Notes under the pieces: model-generated | The model's input: only the letters and a program-made list of their open reading frames with translations | Database searches by the model: none | Told to the model about the DNA's origin: nothing | Shown here: one piece after another, positions 13,964-22,749 of the stretch | Numbering within the stretch: the first letter of the stretch is position 1 | Layout: each line of letters starts with the position of its first letter | Position numbers and translations under genes: made by a program | From: Myxococcales bacterium | GTDB lineage: Bacteria > Myxococcota_A > Polyangia > Haliangiales > Haliangiaceae | Direction of reading: 5' to 3' | Length of the DNA stretch: 64,000 nucleotides | Assembly (NCBI GenBank): GCA_016707895.1 | Contig: JADJGV010000013.1 | Location: 1-64,000, forward strand

Positions 13964-13992
13964 GGGGCCACCTCGAACGGACACCGGTGCAT
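13960..13992 (-). CDS. possible 10-residue leader peptide upstream of the kinase
   Basis: ATG 13992 opens a 10-codon frame whose TGA overlaps the kinase GTG (GTGA). A TACACT -10 box at 14006-14011 places the transcription start a few bases before this ATG, so ribosomes entering the short leader would meet the mini-ORF first. No amino-acid bias suggests attenuation; coupling of kinase translation is the simplest reading. It is far too short to prove by composition. Confidence 0.3.
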
Positions 13993-14005
13993 GCGCAGGT
14001 CGCGC

Positions 14006-14011
14006 AGTGTA
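14006..14011 (-). promoter_or_regulatory. -10 box TACACT upstream of the kinase mini-ORF
   Basis: TACACT on the minus strand lies 13 nt before ATG 13992, giving a leader of about 7 nt to the mini-ORF. Confidence 0.4.
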
Positions 14012-14108
14012 GCGGCCGGGCCCCCGCGCGCGCCATCGCGACGCGAAACTCTCGGCGGTGGGTTGCCTGACCGCGGGCGCCCGTCGACAATCGCCGCAGG
14101 GAGGCTCC

Positions 14109-15104
14109 ATGCGTACGTCTTTCACAGTGCTCGCGGGTGTGTGCGTCGCGCTCGCCACCGGCTGTCCGCCGCAGAAGGGCGCCGGCGGCCCCGGCGGCGG
14201 ATCGCGGATCGATCCCGGCGCGTGCGGCGATCTGTCGACCGACAAGGTGACCCGCAAGCTGCACGCGTTCCTCGCGGCCTCCGCCGATCTCGATCGCGCC
14301 ACCGCCGAGCTCGAGACCTCGGTCCACGACGCGTGCGTGCGGATGGCGGTCGAGCTCGGCGTCGCCACCGATGGCGACACCCGCACGGTGTGTAAGCGCG
14401 CCACCGACGAGCTGCAGGCGAACCTGCAGGTCTCGGTGAGCCAGGAGCAGCGGCTGGTGACGCGCTACGTGCCGCCGGTGTGCACCTCGCAGATCGAGTT
14501 CACCGCGGGGCTGGTCGCCGAGTGCGAGGCCTCGGTGGCCGCCGACGTCTCGGTGCGGTGCGAGGGCACGTGCAGCGGCACCTGCAACGGCGCGTGCGCC
14601 GGCACCTGCGCCGCCAGCGGCGGCGACGGCCAGTGCGCGGGCGCGTGCAACGGCACCTGCAACGGCAGCTGCTCGGGCAGCTGCGCGGGCTACGCCTCGG
14701 TCGACGCCTCGGTGGAGTGCCGCGCGTCGGCCGAGATCCAGACGTCGGTCCACACCGAGTGCAGCGAGCCGCAGGTCGAGGTGGTCAGCGAGACCGTCAC
14801 CGTCGTCGACGACAGCAAGTTCCAGCGCGCGACCGCCGCGATCAAGGCCGGCATGCCGACCCTGCTCAAGGTCGGCGCCCGGGCCGAGCTGGTCGGCAAG
14901 GCGCTGGTCAACTGGGTCGCCACTGGCGCCAGCCTGGTGAAGTCGTCGGGGCAGCTGATCGGCAACCTCGGCGAGCGCGGCGTCTGCGTCGCCGGGCAGC
15001 TTGCGGCGACGGTCGCGGCGGCGGCGCAGATCGAGGCGCGCATCGAGGTGTCGATCGAGGTGTCGGCGTCGGTGCAGGCGTCGGCGGGCGGACAGGCGAG
15101 GTAG
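14109..15104 (+). CDS. lipoprotein with periodic Cys (CxxxC) clusters
   Basis: A 331-residue lipoprotein (signal ending LATGC). The middle, around residues 150-195, holds two blocks of cysteines spaced every four residues (C-EGT-C-SGT-C-NGA-C-AGT-C, then a similar block), about ten Cys in all. The flanking regions alternate acidic and Val-rich helices such as ASVEC, ASAEIQTSVHTEC and IEVSIEVSASVQAS. I do not recognise the family. The regular Cys spacing could form a disulfide ladder or bind metal. It starts at ATG 14109 with a strong GGGAGG ribosome site 6 nt upstream, so unlike many neighbours it is not leaderless. Confidence 0.75.
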   Translation: MRTSFTVLAGVCVALATGCPPQKGAGGPGGGSRIDPGACGDLSTDKVTRKLHAFLAASADLDRATAELETSVHDACVRMAVELGVATDGDTRTVCKRATDELQANLQVSVSQEQRLVTRYVPPVCTSQIEFTAGLVAECEASVAADVSVRCEGTCSGTCNGACAGTCAASGGDGQCAGACNGTCNGSCSGSCAGYASVDASVECRASAEIQTSVHTECSEPQVEVVSETVTVVDDSKFQRATAAIKAGMPTLLKVGARAELVGKALVNWVATGASLVKSSGQLIGNLGERGVCVAGQLAATVAAAAQIEARIEVSIEVSASVQASAGGQAR

Positions 15105-15348
15105 CCCCGGGGCCGCGGACGCGGCCGCGGACGCGAACCTGGGGGTGCGACAGGCGTGGGGGCTTTCGGGCCCCAGTGGCGCGGAGATGGCGGGCGGGGC
15201 CGGGGTCAGGTGACCCTGCGGGGTGTGTCGGCCCAGATCGGGGGAGCAGCCCCACCCTCGCATGGTGGGGACGGCGATCTCCGCGACGGAAGTTCGATGA
15301 CTTGTCCCGCTTCGGGGTAGGCCCACGGGTTGCTAGCGTTGGTCAATC
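15105..15348. other. intergenic region with hairpins
   Basis: About 240 bp without a gene. It contains two GC-rich inverted repeats, GGGGGCTTTCGGGCCCC near 15153-15172 and CCCCACCCTCGCATGGTGGGG near 15248-15269, the first a plausible terminator for the upstream lipoprotein gene. A TAGCGT hexamer at 15334-15339 precedes the next kinase. Confidence 0.4.
15334..15339 (+). promoter_or_regulatory. -10 box TAGCGT before the PEGA kinase
   Basis: TAGCGT ends 9 nt before GTG 15349, predicting a leader of about 3 nt. It would serve the four-gene run that ends at 19270. Confidence 0.4.
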
Positions 15349-17073
15349 GTGGCCGGGACTTCCACGCTTGCGCCAGCACCTGGGGACGAGACGGTGGCCA
15401 ACCGCCGTCGCGCCGCCGGGGGCCGCTACATCCTGGGCGAGCTCCTGGGCCGCGGCGGCATGGCCGAGGTGTTCGCCGGCCGCGCGCTGGGCAGCCTCGG
15501 CTTTCAGAAGCCGGTGGCGATCAAGCGCCTGTTGCCCTCGCTGGCCCAGGACGAGGAGTTCGTCGGCCGCCTGGTCGACGAGGCCAAGCTGCTGGTCGGG
15601 CTGTCGCACGCCAACGTGATCAGCGTGCTCGATCTGGTGCGCGAGAGCGACGACGTGTTCCTGGTGATGGAGTTCGTCGACGGGCCGAGCCTGCGCCAGC
15701 TGCTCGGCGCCTACGCCAGCACCGACCGCGGGCCGCTGCCGCTGCCGCTGGTCGCGTACATCGTGCAGGCGGCGTGCGCCGGCCTCGAGTACGCCCACGC
15801 GCGCCCGACCGGCGCGATCATCCACGCCGACGTCAGCCCCTCGAACCTGCTGCTCACCACCACCGGCGAGGTCAAGGTCGCCGACTTCGGCATCGCGCGC
15901 CGCGAGGGCATCGCCACCGCCGTCGAGGGCAAGTGGGCGTACATGCCGCCCGAGCAGGCCGCCGGCGCGCCGCTGTCGAACAAGAGCGATGAGTTCGCGC
16001 TCGGCGTGTGCCTGTACGAGCTGCTCACCGGGGTGCACCCGTTCGCGCGCCGGGTCACCGAGCACGGCCGCGACGAGGCCGCGCTGTCCCAGGTGCGGCG
16101 GCCCCGCGAGCTGCGCCCCGAGATCCCGCCGGCCCTCGAGGCCGCGTGCCTGCGCGCGATGTCGCCCGATCCGGCCCAGCGCTTCCCGCGGCTGGCGCAG
16201 CTCGCCGACGCCCTGTCCGAGGTGCGCTTCCAGATGGGCTGGCGCGACGGCGCGCCCGAGCTCGCGGCGCTGATCGGTGAGCTGGCCGGCATGGCGCGGC
16301 CGGCGCCGCCCGACGCGATGCAGCTGATGGCGCGGGCCTCGGCTGGCCGCACGCAGGTCACCGCGCAGCCGCTCACGATCATCACCCGCTCGCTGATCAG
16401 CGCCGTCGAGACCGACTCGCAGCTGCGCGCGCTCGCCGCCGAGGCCAGCGCGCTGGGCGCGACGACGCCCCACGCGTGGACGGTCAACCGCAAGCAGGCC
16501 GCGCGCCGCCGGCGGACCTGGGCCGTCGCCGCCGCGATCCTGGGCAGCGCGGTGGTCGCCGGCGCGATCGCCGCGGTGGTCATCGCGCAGGCCGGCGATC
16601 GCGGCGTCGATCCGTCGCTCGCGCACGCGACGCCGGCGCCGATCGCGGCCGCCGCGCCGCCCGCCGCCACGCCCGCGGTCGCCCGCCCGCTCGAGGTCGC
16701 GCCCGCGGCGCCGATCCCCGCGGCGCCGGTCGCGCCCGCCCCGGCGCTGCCGCCGCCGCCCACCGACGCCACCGACGCCGCCCCCGACGTCGCGCCGCCA
16801 CCGTCCCGCCCGTCGCCGCCGTCCCGCCCCCGCCCGTCCCGCGGCGAGCCCCGCGCCGCCGCTGGCGACGTCGGCGTGGTCAGCGTCAACGCGGTGCCCT
16901 GGGCCTACGTCACCGTCAACGGCAAGCGCCAGGTCACGCCGGCCACGCTCCGCCTGCCGCCGGGCTCGTACACGCTCAGCTTCGAGAACCCCGACCTCGG
17001 CGCGAAGACCACCCGGTTCATCACCGTGAAGGCCGGCGACAACCGCCCGGTGCGGGTGAGGTTCCAGCCGTGA
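15349..17073 (+). CDS. Ser/Thr protein kinase with C-terminal PEGA domain
   Basis: A 574-residue kinase. The glycine loop GRGGMAEVF lies near residue 35, the ATP Lys in PVAIKRL, DFGIARR, and AYMPPEQ. The catalytic loop reads HADVSPSN at about 159-166, so the usual HRD Arg is Ala; the catalytic Asp is kept, making this a non-RD kinase. A membrane segment lies near 389-413. A Pro/Ala-rich linker leads to a PEGA domain (VSVNAVPWAYVTVNGK to the end), which would sit in the periplasm. It is the first gene of an operon whose next start overlaps its stop. Confidence 0.87.
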   Translation: MAGTSTLAPAPGDETVANRRRAAGGRYILGELLGRGGMAEVFAGRALGSLGFQKPVAIKRLLPSLAQDEEFVGRLVDEAKLLVGLSHANVISVLDLVRESDDVFLVMEFVDGPSLRQLLGAYASTDRGPLPLPLVAYIVQAACAGLEYAHARPTGAIIHADVSPSNLLLTTTGEVKVADFGIARREGIATAVEGKWAYMPPEQAAGAPLSNKSDEFALGVCLYELLTGVHPFARRVTEHGRDEAALSQVRRPRELRPEIPPALEAACLRAMSPDPAQRFPRLAQLADALSEVRFQMGWRDGAPELAALIGELAGMARPAPPDAMQLMARASAGRTQVTAQPLTIITRSLISAVETDSQLRALAAEASALGATTPHAWTVNRKQAARRRRTWAVAAAILGSAVVAGAIAAVVIAQAGDRGVDPSLAHATPAPIAAAAPPAATPAVARPLEVAPAAPIPAAPVAPAPALPPPPTDATDAAPDVAPPPSRPSPPSRPRPSRGEPRAAAGDVGVVSVNAVPWAYVTVNGKRQVTPATLRLPPGSYTLSFENPDLGAKTTRFITVKAGDNRPVRVRFQP

Positions 17074-18203
17074 CCGCCCGCCGCGCGCTCAGGGTCGGCG
17101 CGATCGTCGGGGTGCTCGTCGGCCTGCTCGCCGCGGCGCCGGCGGCCCACGCCCAGCCCGCCGACGACTCCGACGGCGTGATCGTCGTCAACGGCGGCGC
17201 CAGCGCCGACGAGCTGGCCAAGCTGCGCAAGCGGATCGAGGCGCTCGGCGTGCTGCAGCCGACCTCGGCCGCGGTGTCGGCCGCGCTCGAGAACGAGCCG
17301 CCCTACGACCTGCAGCCGATCAAGGACGCCTACGCCAGCTTCGAGTTCGATCGCGCCGACGAGCTGATCGAGGTGGCGCTGGGCGAGCTGTTCGCCAACG
17401 GCGCGCCCGACCAGATGGCGGCCGGCGCCGGCGAGCTGTTGTACTGGCGCGGCCTGGTCGCCGACAACGCCGACCGCGGCGACGACGCGCTGGCCTGGTT
17501 CGCGGCCGCGTTCCAGATCGCGCCGGACCTCGAGATCGATCGCGGCACCACCTCGCCGCGGGTGCGCGGGCTGATCGACAGCGCGCGCGGCAGCCGGCCC
17601 AAGCCCCGCACGCTGTACATCGACGCCACGGCGATCGAGCCGGGCAGCGCCGAGCTGATGGTCGACGGCGGCGAGCCCGCGCCGCTGGCCGAGCAGGTCG
17701 ACCTGGCGATCGGCTACCACCTGGTCGTCGTCACCGCGCGCAAGAAGAAGCCGTTCGCCGCGCTGGTCGACATCCGCGCCGCGCGCGACAACGGCCTCGA
17801 GGTCGTGCTCGACGACGAGGACGACGTCAGCCGGGCCCGCCGGCTGCGGCTCGAGACGCTCGACGCGCGCACCACCGAGGATCGGCTCAAGCGCGCCCGG
17901 CGGCTGGCCAAGCTGACCGGCGCCCGCCGGTTCCTGGTCATCGAGGGCGACACCGATCCGCGGGTGCGGGTCTACGACGCCGTGGCCGACACCGAGTCGG
18001 CGCCGATGGCGCTCAAGCGGGCCACCCAGCCCAGCGTGCTGGCCGCGCTGCTCGGCGTCGACGCCGGCGCGCTCGGCACCGATCCGCCGCCCTGGTACAA
18101 GCGCTGGTACGTGTGGGCGGCGGTCGGCGCGGTGGTGGCCGGCGGCTCGGTCGGCCTGTACGCGTACTCGCAGCGCGAGCCCACCCGGATCACGGGGTTC
18201 TGA
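17070..18203 (+). CDS. secreted/membrane-anchored hypothetical protein of kinase operon
   Basis: A 377-residue protein. An N-terminal signal peptide ends near AAHAQPADD. The middle has a TPR-like helical pair around DDALAWFAAAFQIAPDLEIDRG, followed by a beta-rich segment with a carrier-like LMVDGGEPAPLAEQVDLAIGYH that resembles PEGA-type turns. One hydrophobic segment (VWAAVGAVVAGGSVGLYAY) near the C-terminus anchors it. GTG 17070 overlaps the kinase stop, so the two are translationally coupled and it may present a signal to the PEGA kinase. No firm family. Confidence 0.78.
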   Translation: MTARRALRVGAIVGVLVGLLAAAPAAHAQPADDSDGVIVVNGGASADELAKLRKRIEALGVLQPTSAAVSAALENEPPYDLQPIKDAYASFEFDRADELIEVALGELFANGAPDQMAAGAGELLYWRGLVADNADRGDDALAWFAAAFQIAPDLEIDRGTTSPRVRGLIDSARGSRPKPRTLYIDATAIEPGSAELMVDGGEPAPLAEQVDLAIGYHLVVVTARKKKPFAALVDIRAARDNGLEVVLDDEDDVSRARRLRLETLDARTTEDRLKRARRLAKLTGARRFLVIEGDTDPRVRVYDAVADTESAPMALKRATQPSVLAALLGVDAGALGTDPPPWYKRWYVWAAVGAVVAGGSVGLYAYSQREPTRITGF

Positions 18204-19270
18204 TGCGCGCGCGCTGGCTGCCGTTGATCGCGCTGGCCGCCTGCGAGCCCACGCTCGAGCTGTCGATGATCGCCGATCCGCTCACCGCCGACTCGACCGC
18301 CGACCTGTCGTGCGTGCGGTCGGTGTCGGTGTGGGCCTACGGCGCGCCCGACCTCGCCGGCAACGCCGACTTCGCGACCGACTGCGCCGGCATCGCCGCG
18401 CCCGGGGTGCGCACGATCGCCGACCTGCCGGTGTCGGCCGGGGTGTCGCTGGCGATCCCCGCGCGCCTCACCTCGTTCTACGCCGGCGGCATCGACGGCA
18501 CCGCCGGCGACTGCAGCGGCTGGCCGGTGTTCGGCGCGATGACGTTCTACCAGGGCGGCGACCACGTCCAGCTCGAGGCCCGGCCGCTGCTCGACTGCGC
18601 CGATCGCGTGGCCGCGCCGCCGCCGGTGAAGATGATCGACTTCATGACGCTGATGCGCGATCACACCTGCGCCGCGCCCGCCGACGCGACGACGATGCGC
18701 GGCTGGCTGGGCGTGCTCGCCGATTTCGGCGACGCGATCGGCATGGCCTACGCCGGCGCCGAGTTCCCGTTCACCGCCGCCGGCACCGCCGCGGTCCCGA
18801 CGATCTACCGCCGCACCGTCGGCAAGGCCTGCATCGCGGTCGAGGCCTACGACGACACCGGCCGCTACCAGGCCAGCTGCGTCTACCCCGATCAGCCCAG
18901 CCCGTGCGGCGGCGGCGAGGTGATCTACCCGTTCGCCTCGGCGGCGGTGCTCGACGACTCGACCGACCCGACGATGCTCGACAACCGCGGCGGCGCGGTG
19001 GTGGTGCTGGTGGTCGACGCCCAGCGCGCCCCGATCGCCAACGCCAGCGTCACCGGCGTCGACGCCGCCCGCGCCGACCTGGTCTACACCCGGATGAGCG
19101 GCGCCAACCTGACCGCGAGCGGCGCCACCGCCACCGACGCCAGCGGCACGTTCATCGTCTACACCGGCGCGCCCACCACGGTGACCATCACCGCCGGCAC
19201 CCGCAGCCGCACGGTCGTGCTGGGGGCGCTGGTCGACTTCCGGCCGGTGCCGGCGGTCGTGGTGCTGTAG
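18203..19270 (+). CDS. hypothetical lipoprotein A (paralogue of the next gene)
   Basis: A 355-residue lipoprotein (MRARWLPLIALAAC). It begins with an ELSMIADP beta strand and has paired Cys residues (DLSCVRSVSVW, ATDCAG, GDCSGWPVFGAMTFYQGG, LLDCADR). The C-terminus has a carboxypeptidase-regulatory-like segment with ATDASGTFIVYTGAPTTVTI. Its layout matches the following lipoprotein closely, indicating a tandem duplication. Its ATG overlaps the preceding stop (TGATG), so it is in the same operon as the kinase. Confidence 0.75.
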   Translation: MRARWLPLIALAACEPTLELSMIADPLTADSTADLSCVRSVSVWAYGAPDLAGNADFATDCAGIAAPGVRTIADLPVSAGVSLAIPARLTSFYAGGIDGTAGDCSGWPVFGAMTFYQGGDHVQLEARPLLDCADRVAAPPPVKMIDFMTLMRDHTCAAPADATTMRGWLGVLADFGDAIGMAYAGAEFPFTAAGTAAVPTIYRRTVGKACIAVEAYDDTGRYQASCVYPDQPSPCGGGEVIYPFASAAVLDDSTDPTMLDNRGGAVVVLVVDAQRAPIANASVTGVDAARADLVYTRMSGANLTASGATATDASGTFIVYTGAPTTVTITAGTRSRTVVLGALVDFRPVPAVVVL

Positions 19271-19313
19271 CCCGGCGGCGACGCGGCCCGCGGCACCGCG
19301 GGCGCCGCGAGGG

Positions 19314-19319
19314 TACACT
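19314..19319 (+). promoter_or_regulatory. -10 box TACACT before lipoprotein B
   Basis: TACACT ends 4 nt before GTG 19324 and 10 nt before a second in-frame GTG at 19330, so the transcript is leaderless or nearly so. Confidence 0.4.
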
Positions 19320-19323
19320 CGCC

Positions 19324-20433
19324 GTGATCGTGCCGCGCGCCCGCCTCCCCACCGCCCTCGCCGCCCTCGCGCCGCTCGCGCTGGCCGCCTGCGACGACGC
19401 GATCGACGTCCGGCTGATCGCGCCGGCCGGCGAGTCGGCGCGGCCGGTCGACTACGCCTGCGTCAACCGGGTCGAGGTCGTCCTGTACTCCAACCTGCCC
19501 GACCGCGTGCAGTGCGTGCCCATCGCGCCCGGGCGGGTCGACACGCTGCGCGACCACCACCTCAGCGGCCTGCTCGACCTCGACCTGCCGGCCGGCTTCG
19601 CCGCGATCGACGTGCGCGGCGTGCGCTCCGACGACGACGGCTGCGCCGCCGACACCGTGTTCCACGGCGAGGGCTACTACGGCGGCGGCTGGACCGTCGA
19701 CGTGCCGCTGACCCACGCGCTCGACTGCCGCGACTTCACCACCAGCCCGACCGCGGCCCAGCTGCTCGACCTGGCCAAGCTCGAGGCCGGCGCCGCCGAT
19801 CGCTGCGCGCCGCCGGCCAACGCCAGCGGCTACCAGGTGTTCCTGCAGCACCAGTACCCCTACGACCTCAGCGGCGACCTGGTGCCGAGCGCCGATCGGC
19901 CGCTGGGCGCGGTGCCGGTGTCGGCCGCCGGCACCGCGACCTTGGCCGGCCCGCACTTCACCGGCGCGGTCGACGCCAGCTGCATGACGCTGGGCACCGG
20001 CGTCGCGCCGGCCGGCGCGCAGCTGGTCACGACCTGCGTCGACGCCGGCGCCCCGACGCTGTGCGCGCCGGCGGGCGCCGTCGAGCTGATCGCGATCACG
20101 CCGGCGATGTTCGCGTCGTTCGCCACCGCCCAGACCGTCGGCGCCGCGCTGTCGATCGGGCTGGTGTGGGACAGCGCCACCCGGCGGCCGCTGGCCGGCG
20201 CGACGATCACGCCGGTCGCCGGCAGCAACACGTTCGGCTTCCGCTACTTCGACTACGCCGCCGGCGCGGTCACGATGTCGGCCGCCACCGCCACCACCGC
20301 GGCGGGCCTGTTCGCGCTCGAGATCGGCGCGCCGACGCTGGTCGAGGTGCGCGCGCCCGGCCGCCCGACCCGCCGGGTCGCGCTGGCCGCCGGCAGCGAT
20401 CAGGTGCCCGGCGTGCAGTCGATCCCGATGTAG
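19324..20433 (+). CDS. hypothetical lipoprotein B (paralogue of the previous gene)
   Basis: A 369-residue lipoprotein (signal ending LALAAC). It repeats the plan of its upstream neighbour: an early DYACVNRVEVVLY strand pair, a Cys-bounded GCAADTVFHGEGYYGGGW segment, ALDCRD, and a C-terminal AGLFALEIGAPTLVEVRAPG module. Its own TACACT box suggests it can be transcribed separately. GTG 19324 is used, though GTG 19330 is possible. It converges with the sigma54 activator gene 7 bp downstream. Function unknown. Confidence 0.75.
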   Translation: MIVPRARLPTALAALAPLALAACDDAIDVRLIAPAGESARPVDYACVNRVEVVLYSNLPDRVQCVPIAPGRVDTLRDHHLSGLLDLDLPAGFAAIDVRGVRSDDDGCAADTVFHGEGYYGGGWTVDVPLTHALDCRDFTTSPTAAQLLDLAKLEAGAADRCAPPANASGYQVFLQHQYPYDLSGDLVPSADRPLGAVPVSAAGTATLAGPHFTGAVDASCMTLGTGVAPAGAQLVTTCVDAGAPTLCAPAGAVELIAITPAMFASFATAQTVGAALSIGLVWDSATRRPLAGATITPVAGSNTFGFRYFDYAAGAVTMSAATATTAAGLFALEIGAPTLVEVRAPGRPTRRVALAAGSDQVPGVQSIPM

Positions 20434-20440
20434 CGCGCCG

Positions 20441-21788
<1,348 letters not shown>

Positions 21789-21799
<11 letters not shown>

Positions 21800-21821
21800 G
21801 GTCGGCTCCGGCGGGGTACAT
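21789..21821 (-). CDS. possible 10-residue leader peptide upstream of the FHA activator
   Basis: ATG 21821 opens a 10-codon frame (MYPAGADREQ) that overlaps the activator GTG by 11 nt in another frame. A TACCGT box at 21829-21834 ends 7 nt before this ATG, so the mini-ORF would sit at the very 5' end of the mRNA. It mirrors the mini-ORF in front of the kinase at 13963. Evidence is positional only. Confidence 0.28.
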
Positions 21822-21828
21822 CGCGCCG

Positions 21829-21834
21829 ACGGTA
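21829..21834 (-). promoter_or_regulatory. -10 box TACCGT of the FHA activator
   Basis: TACCGT directly follows the stop codon of the adaptor lipoprotein gene on the minus strand, so the activator can be transcribed on its own even though it is in line with the export operon. Confidence 0.4.
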
Positions 21835-22749
21835 TCATCGGCCGGCGCTCGCGCGCGCCGGCGCGGCGGCCAGCCGGACGCTGGCGCTGGCGCCGACCCG
21901 GCCGTCGTCGGGCGACAGCCCGGCGTCGTCGATGTCGGCCACGCCCACCGCGAACTGCAGCGGCGCCTCGAGGTCGGCCGACAGATCGATCACCTTGGCC
22001 CGCAGCGGCCGCTCGACGCCGTCGAGCGTCACCACCACCTCGGCGCCGACCGCGAACTCGGCGCGGTGGCCGCGCGGCACCTCGAACCGCACCTGCAGGT
22101 CGGCGGGGTCGAACACCCGCGCCACCCGGGTGCCGCGCGCGGCCACCTCGCCCGGCTTGACCTTGATCATCGTCACGACGCCGTCCATCGGCGCCTTGAT
22201 CTCGGCCTTGGCCAGCTGCTCGGTCAGCTCCTTGACCTGCGCCTCGGAGCTGCGGGCGCTGGCGAACGCGGCGCCGGCCGCCGCGCCCGAGCTCGACACC
22301 GACGCGCGCGCCGCCGCCACCGCCTGCCGCGACTGGGCGCCGCTGCGGTACAGCCGGTCCTCGGTGGCGAGCTGGCGCCGGGCCTCGGCCACGCCGATCG
22401 AGGCGCGGGCCGCCTCGGCGCGGGCGGCGTTGGCGGCCTGGCGCGCGCTCTCGACCCGCTGCCGCAGCTGGCTGTCGTCGAGGCGCGCCAGCACCTGGCC
22501 GGCGCTGACCCGCTGGCCGCCGCGCACCAGCACGTCCTCGACGCGGCCCTCGAACTCGGCCGCGACCACCTGGCTCTCGGCCGAGGTGATCACGCCGGCC
22601 AGCACCACCGGCGCCGGCGGCGGCGCCGCCTGGACCCCGCGCTGTGCGGCGAACGGGTCGGCGCCGACCGGATCACGCGCGCCGCCGCCGCAGGCGACGA
22701 CGGCCAGCACGGCAACGACCAGGGACGAACTACGAAGCCTTGGCGACAT
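21835..22749 (-). CDS. lipoprotein periplasmic adaptor (HlyD/RND membrane-fusion family)
   Basis: A 304-residue adaptor with a lipoprotein signal ending VVAC. The barrel-sandwich halves are visible as SQVVAAEFEGRVEDVLVRGGQRVSAGQVLARL and AEIKAPMDGVVTMIKVKPGEV, with an alpha-hairpin rich in Ala/Arg/Gln between them, and then a beta-barrel domain. Adaptors of this kind bridge an inner-membrane transporter to a TolC channel. It overlaps the 3' end of the C39 ABC exporter gene by 20 bp, so they are co-transcribed. It is one of two adaptors in the locus. Confidence 0.87.
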   Translation of the reverse strand: MSPRLRSSSLVVAVLAVVACGGGARDPVGADPFAAQRGVQAAPPPAPVVLAGVITSAESQVVAAEFEGRVEDVLVRGGQRVSAGQVLARLDDSQLRQRVESARQAANAARAEAARASIGVAEARRQLATEDRLYRSGAQSRQAVAAARASVSSSGAAAGAAFASARSSEAQVKELTEQLAKAEIKAPMDGVVTMIKVKPGEVAARGTRVARVFDPADLQVRFEVPRGHRAEFAVGAEVVVTLDGVERPLRAKVIDLSADLEAPLQFAVGVADIDDAGLSPDDGRVGASASVRLAAAPARASAGR

